From: Hydrogenophilales bacterium RIFOXYD1_FULL_62_11
Lineage (GTDB): Bacteria; Pseudomonadota; Gammaproteobacteria; Burkholderiales; Thiobacillaceae
NCBI GenBank assembly: GCA_001802655.1
Contig: MGZO01000036.1
Span: 13,687 to 20,012, forward strand
Direction of reading: 5' to 3'
Length of the DNA stretch: 6,326 nt
The notes below the pieces were generated by a model. The model saw nothing but the letters and a program-made list of their open reading frames with translations. It did not search any database and was not told the DNA's origin. Positions within the stretch are counted from its first letter, which is position 1, and every line of letters starts with the position of its first letter. A program made the position numbers and the translations under genes. Of the stretch, positions 1 through 4,693 are shown in pieces.

Positions 1-46
1 CGCCCCGAACCTCGCCGCAAGCAACCCCTTATCCCTGCTGAAAACT

Positions 47-63
47 GATTGAGAACATCAATC
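47..63. promoter_or_regulatory. LysR-type dyad, possible OxyR site upstream of ahpC
   Basis: The sequence shows GATTG, seven bases, then CAATC: a perfect 5-bp inverted repeat containing the T-N11-A core (T49, A61) typical of LysR-family regulator sites. Compared with the enterobacterial OxyR half-site pair ATAG-N7-CTAT, each outer tetramer (ATTG, CAAT) matches at three of four bases. OxyR is the usual activator of ahpC in proteobacteria and the dyad lies about 100 bases before the ahpC start. Assignment to OxyR is inference. I do not see a clear second dyad at the spacing expected for a tetramer. Confidence 0.3.
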
Positions 64-83
64 GCCCTGCTTTAAAAATTGAA

Positions 84-113
84 TTGGAATATTCGGTTTT
101 ACTTAAGTAAAGT
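84..113 (+). promoter_or_regulatory. Candidate ahpC promoter overlapping a 14-bp palindrome
   Basis: A weak sigma-70-like pair can be read as TTGGAA (84-89), 18 bases, TAAAGT (108-113), each four of six to consensus. Overlapping the candidate -10 is a perfect 14-bp palindrome, TTTACTTAAGTAAA (98-111), in an AT-rich patch unlike the GC-rich surroundings. The palindrome could be an operator or simply part of the AT-rich promoter region. Another weak reading uses TTGAGA (49-54) with TTAAAA (72-77). The start point cannot be fixed from sequence. The rest of 1-161 shows no gene. Confidence 0.25.
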
Positions 114-161
114 TCGTCCCGTCGAATCTTTAACCCACTTTTTCAACCGGAGCAATACACC

Positions 162-728
162 ATGCAAACCCTCATCAACACCGAAATCAAACCCTTCAAA
201 GCCGAAGCCTTCATGAACGGCAAGTTCGAGCACATCACCGACGAAGACCTCAAAGGCAAATGGTCCGTGGTGTTCTTCTACCCTGCCGACTTCACCTTCG
301 TCTGCCCGACCGAGCTGGGCGACCTGGCCGACAACTACGAGACCTTCAAGAAGCTGGGCGTGGAAATCTACGCCGTGTCCACCGACACCCACTTCACCCA
401 CAAGGCCTGGCACGACACCTCCGACACCATCGGCAAGATCCAGTACCCGATGATCGGCGACCCCACGGGCACCATCACCCGCAACTTCGGCGTGATGATC
501 GAGGAAGCCGGTCTGGCCGAGCGCGGCACCTTCGTGATCGACCCGCAGGGCAAGATCCAGATCATCGAGATCAACGCCGGCGGCATCGGCCGCGATGCGC
601 TGGAACTGCTGCGCAAGGTCAAGGCTGCGCAATACGTCGCCGCCCACCCCGGTGAAGTCTGCCCGGCCAAATGGAAAGAAGGCGAAGCCACGCTGGCGCC
701 GTCGCTCGACCTGGTCGGCAAGATCTGA
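162..728 (+). CDS. ahpC: AhpC, alkyl hydroperoxide reductase peroxidase subunit (2-Cys peroxiredoxin)
   Basis: A 188-residue cytoplasmic thiol peroxidase that reduces hydrogen peroxide, organic hydroperoxides and probably peroxynitrite, and is re-reduced by AhpF. The peroxiredoxin motif P41-x3-T45-x2-C48 carries the peroxidatic Cys48. Arg121 matches the conserved active-site arginine, and the resolving cysteine is Cys167 in HPGEVCPAKW. GGIG (about 140-143) and the C-terminal segment match the AhpC/Prx1 type, and the last 20 or so residues look the same as the enterobacterial protein as I remember it. Length fits the family (about 187). The ATG is preceded by GGAG (149-152) at nine bases. ahpF follows after 117 bases containing a terminator-like hairpin, so ahpC is probably made in excess. 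Likely peroxide-induced through an OxyR-type regulator (inferred). Both catalytic cysteines are intact and nothing looks broken. Confidence 0.98.
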   Translation: MQTLINTEIKPFKAEAFMNGKFEHITDEDLKGKWSVVFFYPADFTFVCPTELGDLADNYETFKKLGVEIYAVSTDTHFTHKAWHDTSDTIGKIQYPMIGDPTGTITRNFGVMIEEAGLAERGTFVIDPQGKIQIIEINAGGIGRDALELLRKVKAAQYVAAHPGEVCPAKWKEGEATLAPSLDLVGKI

Positions 729-778
729 TTGCCCGGTCTCCCCTGCCGGGGAGGCCTGTGCAGGATCGCAACACAAAG

Positions 779-811
779 GCGTCGGCCGCTTTCGGCTGCC
801 GACGCTTTTTT
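779..811 (+). terminator. Intrinsic (partial) terminator between ahpC and ahpF
   Basis: An 8-bp GC-rich perfect stem, GCGTCGGC (779-786) with GCCGACGC (798-805), encloses an 11-base loop and is followed directly by six T (806-811). An alternative inner pairing GCCG/CGGC (785-788 with 793-796) also exists. This has the form of a rho-independent terminator. Because ahpF starts 35 bases later and I see no convincing promoter between (TTGCCA at 813-818 has no matching -10), read-through is expected. The element then acts as an attenuator setting the AhpC:AhpF ratio. A smaller hairpin, CCCGG/CCGGG (732-736 with 746-750), lies just after the ahpC stop without a T-run. Confidence 0.8.
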
Positions 812-845
812 ATTGCCATTCACTTTGTAACAAACGGAGACTTTC

Positions 846-2408
846 ATGCTCGATGCCAACATCAAAGCGCAACTGAAAACCTACATGGAGCGCCTGGTCG
901 CCCCGATCGAACTGGTGGCCTCGCTCGACGACAGGGCCAAGTCGCAGGAAATGCGCGGGCTGCTGGAAGAAATCGCCAGCGTCTCCGACAGGATCAGCCT
1001 GCTGGAAAACGGCGTCGACAGCCGCCGGCCTTCGTTCAGCATCGGCCTGGTCAATCAGCCCGCGCGCATCCGCTTTGCCGGGCTGCCGATGGGGCACGAG
1101 TTCACCTCGCTGATCCTGGCGCTGCTGCAGGCCAGCGGCTACGCGCCCAAGATCAGCGACGAGCAGGTGGAGCAGATTCGCGGCATCGAAGGCCACTACC
1201 GTTTCGAGACCTACATCTCGCTGTCCTGCCACAACTGCCCGGACGTGGTGCAGGCGCTCAACACGATGGCTGCGTTGAACCCCAACATCCAGCACGTGAT
1301 GATCGACGGCGCGCTGTTCCAGGACGAGGTCGAGACGCGCCAGGTGATGGCGGTGCCGACCGTGTATCTGAACGGCGAAGTGTTCGGCAACGGTCGCATG
1401 GCGATCGAGGACATCCTGGCCAAGCTCGACACCGGCGCCGGCGCGCGCGACGCCGCCAAACTGTCGCAGAAAGCGCCCTACGACGTGCTGGTGGTGGGCG
1501 GCGGCCCGGCCGCGGCAGCCGCCGCAATCTATGCCGCGCGCAAGGGCATCCGCACCGGCGTGCTGGCCGAGCGCTTCGGCGGCCAGGTGCTCGACACCCT
1601 GGCGATCGAAAACCTGATCTCGGTGCCGCACACCGATGGTCCCAAGCTGGCCCGCGCGCTGGAAGAACACGTGCGCGAATACGACGTCGACATCATGAAC
1701 CTGCAGCGCGCCGAGAAACTCATCCCCGGCAGCGCGGGTGGCTACCACGAGCTGCGCCTCGCCAACGGCGCGGTGCTCAAATCCAAAGCAGTGATCGTCG
1801 CCACCGGCGCGCGCTGGCGCGAGCTGAACGTGCCCGGCGAACAGGAATTCCGCGGCAAGGGCGTGGCCTACTGCCCGCACTGCGACGGCCCGCTGTTCAA
1901 GGGCAAGCACGTTGCGGTGGTCGGCGGCGGCAACTCCGGCGTCGAGGCGGCGATCGACCTCGCCGGCATCGTCGGCCACGTCACCCTGCTCGAATTCGGC
2001 GACACCCTGCGCGCCGACGCCGTGCTGCAGAAAAAACTCTACAGCCTGCCCAATGCCACCGTCATCAAGAGCGCGCAGACCACGCAGATCACCGGCGCCG
2101 GCGGCAAGGTCAACGGTCTCGAATACACCGACCGCACCACCGGCCAGACCCAGCATGTGGCACTCGAAGGCGTGTTCATCCAGATCGGCCTGCTGCCGAA
2201 TACCGACTGGCTGAAAGGCACGATCGAGCTGTCGCGCTTTGGCGAAATCGAGGTTGATGCCAAGGGCCAGACCGACGTGCCCGGCGTGTTCGGCGCGGGC
2301 GACTGCACCACCGTGCCGTACAAGCAGATCGTCATTGCAATGAGCGAAGGCGCGAAAGCCAGCCTGGCCGCGTTCGACTACCTGATCCGCAGCCCGGTCG
2401 CGGCCTGA
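846..2408 (+). CDS. ahpF: AhpF, alkyl hydroperoxide reductase flavoprotein subunit
   Basis: A 520-residue cytoplasmic FAD enzyme that passes electrons from NADH to oxidised AhpC. Order of parts: N-terminal tandem thioredoxin-like domain (about 1-200) with redox pair C128-H-N-C131 that reduces AhpC; a linker; then a thioredoxin-reductase-like body with FAD Rossmann motif GGGPA (218-222), the redox pair C343-P-H-C346 next to the flavin, NADH Rossmann motif GGGNSG (360-365) and the second FAD motif GAGD (483-486). Length matches the family (about 521). The ATG has CGGAGA (835-840) five bases upstream. The short near-palindrome TTTGT-A-ACAAA (824-834) sits beside this ribosome site. One oddity: the third position of the FAD GxGxxG motif is Ala223 rather than Gly. 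All four catalytic cysteines are present, so this is AhpF and not plain thioredoxin reductase, which lacks the N-terminal domain. Confidence 0.98.
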   Translation: MLDANIKAQLKTYMERLVAPIELVASLDDRAKSQEMRGLLEEIASVSDRISLLENGVDSRRPSFSIGLVNQPARIRFAGLPMGHEFTSLILALLQASGYAPKISDEQVEQIRGIEGHYRFETYISLSCHNCPDVVQALNTMAALNPNIQHVMIDGALFQDEVETRQVMAVPTVYLNGEVFGNGRMAIEDILAKLDTGAGARDAAKLSQKAPYDVLVVGGGPAAAAAAIYAARKGIRTGVLAERFGGQVLDTLAIENLISVPHTDGPKLARALEEHVREYDVDIMNLQRAEKLIPGSAGGYHELRLANGAVLKSKAVIVATGARWRELNVPGEQEFRGKGVAYCPHCDGPLFKGKHVAVVGGGNSGVEAAIDLAGIVGHVTLLEFGDTLRADAVLQKKLYSLPNATVIKSAQTTQITGAGGKVNGLEYTDRTTGQTQHVALEGVFIQIGLLPNTDWLKGTIELSRFGEIEVDAKGQTDVPGVFGAGDCTTVPYKQIVIAMSEGAKASLAAFDYLIRSPVAA

Positions 2409-2446
2409 GCGTCTCGACCTGCCTGATGCCTTAGGCAGGCAGCCCG

Positions 2447-2496
2447 CGCCCTGAAACAAGCCGGCCGTTTTCGCCGGTTTGTTTCAGGGCGTTTTT
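2447..2496 (+). terminator. Strong rho-independent terminator of the ahpCF unit
   Basis: A long hairpin is visible: C-GCCCTGAAACAA (2447-2459) pairs with TTGTTTCAGGGC-G (2479-2491), followed inward by a G-T wobble (2460/2478) and CCGGC/GCCGG (2461-2465 with 2473-2477). The stem totals about 19 bp around a 7-base loop. Five T follow (2492-2496). It ends 37 bases after the ahpF stop and isolates the ahp genes from the tonB operon. A shorter hairpin, CCTGCCT/AGGCAGG (2418-2424 with 2433-2439), precedes it but lacks a T-run. Confidence 0.93.
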
Positions 2497-2526
2497 ACGC
2501 CTCCACAAGCATCGCGCATCATTTTC

Positions 2527-2555
2527 TTGACATTATTAATGCGAATCATTATCAT
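2527..2555 (+). promoter_or_regulatory. Sigma-70-type promoter of the tonB-exbBD-receptor operon
   Basis: A perfect -35 hexamer TTGACA (2527-2532) is followed after exactly 17 bases by TATCAT (2550-2555), five of six to the -10 consensus. The region is AT-rich against a GC-rich background. Transcription should begin near 2562, giving a leader of about 130 bases before tonB. A second -10-like sequence, TATAAC (2559-2564), has only a poor -35 partner. The Fur box lies between the hexamers and over the -10, the classical arrangement for iron repression. Confidence 0.82.
2535..2553. promoter_or_regulatory. Fur box (iron-responsive operator)
   Basis: Aligned to the 19-bp Fur consensus GATAATGATAATCATTATC, positions 2535-2553 read ATTAATGCGAATCATTATC and match at 15 of 19 bases, with the right ten bases perfect. 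ATCATT-type repeat units continue to the right of the box, through 2556. It covers the spacer and most of the -10 of the tonB promoter, so Fe2+-loaded Fur should block RNA polymerase and the operon should be expressed under iron starvation. The genes downstream (tonB, exbB, exbD, siderophore receptor) are classic Fur targets. Confidence 0.85.
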
Positions 2556-2598
2556 TTTTATAACTGTTTGAACATTGCCGCCAGTACCCTCTGCGGCG

Positions 2599-2697
2599 AT
2601 GCCGGACACGCAGCACCGCCAGCCACGGACGCCCGCACTCAGCGGGCATGAATTCCCAGCCCGCATTCTTGAACCCAACCGGAATTGCACTGGATGA
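2599..2697 (+). other. Possible 32-codon leader ORF overlapping the tonB start (ATGA)
   Basis: An ATG at 2599 opens a short reading frame, beginning MPDTQHRQPR and ending NRNCTG, that stops at TGA 2695-2697. The stop overlaps the tonB ATG (2694-2696) as ATGA, the geometry of translational coupling. No good ribosome site is seen before its ATG (only GCGGCG), the peptide resembles nothing I recognise, and an ORF of this size arises easily by chance in GC-rich DNA. Treated as a candidate only. Confidence 0.18.
2631..2664 (+). other. Alternative hairpins in the tonB mRNA leader
   Basis: GCGGGC (2642-2647) can pair perfectly either with GCCCGC upstream (2631-2636, 5-base loop ACTCA) or with an identical GCCCGC downstream (2659-2664, 11-base loop). 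The two 6-bp stems exclude each other. A further 5-bp stem, GCCGC/GCGGC (2577-2581 with 2593-2597), lies earlier in the leader. The downstream stem ends 29 bases before the tonB ATG. This could be a simple switch, or only a by-product of GC-rich sequence. I do not recognise a known riboswitch class. Confidence 0.3.
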
Positions 2698-3410
2698 CGT
2701 CCTCGTTGAGCGCCCCCTCCATTCTTGAAAACAGCAGCGCCCCCCCTGCGGGCCTATGCGCCGCTACGCTGCCGTATTCGCCGCGCCTGTCGCGCGCCTC
2801 GCTCGCCAGCGTGGCGCTGGTGCACGCCGCTGTACTCGCGGCGCTGTTGTTCACCGCCACCGCCGTGCCCAAACCGGTCACGCCATCGCGCCCGTTGACT
2901 GTCAGCCTGATCGTTCCGGAAATCGAAACGCCCCAACCCAAGCCCGTAGTCAAGCCCTTGACGCCGCCACCCGTGCTGGCCATCCGGCGCCCGCTGCCGA
3001 CGGCGCATGCCGTTGAAGCAACCCCTGAACCCACGCCCCAACCCGAGCCTGTGCGCGAACTGCCGCCGCAGCCGGCGCCGGAGGTGACGGTAGCCCCCAA
3101 GGCTGCGCCCGCACCGCCGCCCCCGCCGTCACCACCGCGCACAGCGGATTACCTGAACAACCCCAAACCACCTTACCCCGCGCTGTCTAGGCGTCTGGGC
3201 GAGGAAGGCACCGTCCGTCTTTCGATTCTGGTCAATGCCGACGGCAGCGTTGCGCGACTGGAACTGGTGAAGAGCAGCGGTCATCCACGCCTCGACCAGT
3301 CGGCGATGAATACCGTTCAGTCCAGCTGGAAATTCGAGCCTGCCCGCCAGGGTGATACGCCGGTTGCCGGCTGGGTCACCGTACCGATTCAGTTCACCCT
3401 CAGGAGTTAA
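2694..3410 (+). CDS. tonB: TonB, periplasm-spanning energy transducer
   Basis: A 238-residue inner-membrane-anchored protein that couples the ExbB-ExbD proton motor to outer-membrane receptors. Visible layout: cytoplasmic N-terminus (1-35), one membrane segment (about 36-59) carrying Ser39 and His44, which resemble the conserved Ser/His of TonB anchors, a proline-rich periplasmic stretch with Pro-Lys and Pro-Glu pairs (about 60-155, including PPPPPSPP at 141-148), and the C-terminal TonB domain from YPALSRRLGEEG through GWVTVPIQFTL (about 161-236). The ATG at 2694 is preferred: CCGGA (2680-2684) lies nine bases upstream as a weak ribosome site, whereas TTG at 2685, three codons earlier in frame, would abut it. 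The cytoplasmic N-terminus is longer than the roughly dozen residues of E. coli TonB. It is first in a Fur-controlled operon and the exbB start follows three bases after the stop. A TonB-like TolA role is unlikely given the neighbours. Confidence 0.94.
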   Translation: MTSSLSAPSILENSSAPPAGLCAATLPYSPRLSRASLASVALVHAAVLAALLFTATAVPKPVTPSRPLTVSLIVPEIETPQPKPVVKPLTPPPVLAIRRPLPTAHAVEATPEPTPQPEPVRELPPQPAPEVTVAPKAAPAPPPPPSPPRTADYLNNPKPPYPALSRRLGEEGTVRLSILVNADGSVARLELVKSSGHPRLDQSAMNTVQSSWKFEPARQGDTPVAGWVTVPIQFTLRS

Positions 3411-3413
3411 ATC

Positions 3414-4181
3414 ATGGAAACCTCCCACCCCACTCAACTGGGCTTCACGCACTTCATCGCGCAGGCCGACGGCCTCGCGCATTTCCTGCTCATCGTACTG
3501 CTCGCGATGTCGGTGATTACCTGGTATCTCATCGTCTCCAAAAGCATCGCCAACTGGCGCATGAAGCAGCACGCGCAGGCTTTTCTCGACCGCTTCTGGA
3601 ATGCATCCGGGCTAGCCTCGGTGGCCGCTTACTTGCAGGCAAGCGGCATTCACGACCCGTTCTCGCACCTGACGCACCACGGCCTCAAGGCCGCCGAACA
3701 ATTCCGCAGCAAGACCGGCCAGCGCCTGATCGAATCGGGTTCGGAGGACGAATTCCTGACTCGCGCACTACGCCGCGCCATCAACCAGGACACTGCGCGC
3801 CTGGAATACGGCCACACCATGCTGGCGTCGATCGCCTCCAGCGCCCCCTTCGTCGGCCTGTTCGGCACGGTGTGGGGCATCTACCACGCGCTGGTCAACA
3901 TCGGCATGAGCGGATCGGGCAGCCTGGATCAAGTGGCTGGCCCGGTGGGCGAAGCGCTGATCATGACCGCGCTCGGTCTGGCCGTCGCCATCCCGGCCGT
4001 GCTGGCCTACAACTTTTTCAACCGCGCCAAGCGCCAGATGCTGTCCGAGGTCGATGGTTTTGCGCATGACCTGTTCGCCTTCATGTCCACCGGCGTACGC
4101 AACAACACCCACATCGAAAAAGACGCCGCTCAGGTTTACACCGCATCGATGAATCCGGCGCCCGTTGGCAGGAGCGCGTAA
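3414..4181 (+). CDS. exbB: ExbB, proton channel subunit of the TonB motor (MotA/TolQ/ExbB family)
   Basis: A 255-residue inner-membrane protein that, as a pentamer around ExbD, conducts protons and energises TonB. Three membrane segments are visible: about 21-43, 137-160 and 183-205, with a large cytoplasmic loop between the first two. The family signature APFVGLFGTVWGIY (144-157) and the third segment GEALIMTALGLAVAIPAV (179-196) contain Thr152, Glu180 and Thr185. With a constant offset of four these match E. coli Thr148, Glu176 and Thr181, the polar residues of the channel. Start chosen at ATG with AGGAG (3401-3405) eight bases upstream. Its TAA overlaps the exbD ATG by one base, so the two are probably translationally coupled. 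TolQ is the main alternative, but tonB and exbD flanking it and the absence of tolR/tolA favour ExbB. Confidence 0.96.
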   Translation: METSHPTQLGFTHFIAQADGLAHFLLIVLLAMSVITWYLIVSKSIANWRMKQHAQAFLDRFWNASGLASVAAYLQASGIHDPFSHLTHHGLKAAEQFRSKTGQRLIESGSEDEFLTRALRRAINQDTARLEYGHTMLASIASSAPFVGLFGTVWGIYHALVNIGMSGSGSLDQVAGPVGEALIMTALGLAVAIPAVLAYNFFNRAKRQMLSEVDGFAHDLFAFMSTGVRNNTHIEKDAAQVYTASMNPAPVGRSA

Positions 4182-4603
4182 TGGCATTCGGCGGACTGAC
4201 AAACGAGAGCAGCGACGGCGACAACGCGGAAATCAACATGATTCCGCTGATCGACGTGATGCTGGTGCTGCTGGTCATTTTCATCATCAGCGCGCCGCTG
4301 ATGACGCACGCAGTCAAGGTTGACCTGCCGGTGGCCACCAGCCAGCCGAACGAGGTCAAGCCGGAGACGATCAATCTGTCGATCAAGGCAGACGGCTCGG
4401 TGTTCTGGAATGCCGAGCCGGTCGCTGCCGCAGTCTGGCAGACACGCATGGACGCGGCCGCGCAGAAAATGCCGCAGCCGGAAATCCAGTTGCGCGCCGA
4501 CGGCGAACTTGCCTACAAGCATGTCGCGCAAATCATGGCCGATGCGGCGCGCGCCGGACTGACCAAACTGGGGTTTGTCACCGACCCCAAGGCGGCACGC
4601 TGA
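4181..4603 (+). CDS. exbD: ExbD, TonB motor subunit (ExbD/TolR family)
   Basis: A 140-residue inner-membrane protein with a short cytoplasmic N-terminus, one membrane helix (about 22-43) and a periplasmic domain (about 45-135). The signature EINMIPLIDVMLVLLVIF (17-34) carries Asp25, the proton-carrying residue at the same number as in E. coli ExbD, and SAPLMTHAVKVDLP follows as is usual. The length agrees with the family (about 141). The ATG overlaps the exbB stop (TAATG) and has GGCAGGAG (4167-4174) six bases upstream, which supports fixed-ratio synthesis with ExbB. It works with ExbB to convert proton flow into movement of TonB. The next gene, a TonB-dependent receptor, begins 90 bases later. 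Confidence 0.96.
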   Translation: MAFGGLTNESSDGDNAEINMIPLIDVMLVLLVIFIISAPLMTHAVKVDLPVATSQPNEVKPETINLSIKADGSVFWNAEPVAAAVWQTRMDAAAQKMPQPEIQLRADGELAYKHVAQIMADAARAGLTKLGFVTDPKAAR

Positions 4604-4693
4604 GCCCACCGCCGCATAGCCCCCTTTTTTTCAACCACCAGCCAGCCAAGCGTTTTGCTCCGCCAGCCCGCCATTTCAAAACAGGAGCAAACC
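4604..4693 (+). other. exbD-receptor spacer with T8 run and no evident promoter
   Basis: These 90 bases hold no gene. A weak 5-bp stem GGCGG/CCGCC (4591-4595 with 4609-4613) straddles the exbD stop, and a run of eight T sits at 4625-4632, eleven bases beyond the stem, too far for a canonical intrinsic terminator. I see no Fur box and no good -35/-10 pair, so the receptor is most simply transcribed from the tonB promoter, possibly with some attenuation here. AGGAG (4683-4687) is the receptor's ribosome site. Confidence 0.4.

Noticed and set aside
1..46. The 3' end of an upstream gene at the left edge
   Set aside because: I see no recognisable protein end or RNA gene in these few bases.
87..94. 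GAATATTC palindrome as a Fur or PerR site before ahpC
   Set aside because: Eight symmetric bases in an AT-rich patch are easily due to chance, and the flanks do not extend to a Fur/PerR-like box.
671..2257. A 528-codon + strand frame overlapping ahpC and ahpF
   Set aside because: It is extremely rich in Arg, Ala, Gly and Pro, and it overlaps the ahpC 3' end and most of ahpF, both of which are clear in other frames.
2418..2439. A second terminator just after ahpF
   Set aside because: A 7-bp stem is present but is followed by CAGCCCGCG and not by a T-run; the hairpin at 2447-2496 is clearly the terminator.
810..2459. A 549-codon open frame on the - strand opposite ahpF
   Set aside because: It lies opposite a gene with all AhpF catalytic motifs, has a low-complexity composition rich in His, Ala, Gly and Arg, shows no recognisable domain, and runs across the ahpCF terminator. 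Long antisense frames are expected where codons end in G or C.
2685..2693. TTG start three codons upstream of the tonB ATG
   Set aside because: The only ribosome-site-like bases (CCGGA, 2680-2684) directly abut this TTG, leaving no spacer, whereas they are well placed for ATG 2694.
4591..4632. Terminator between exbD and the receptor
   Set aside because: The stem is only 5 bp with a 13-base loop and the T8 run begins eleven bases after it, so it does not have the form of an intrinsic terminator.
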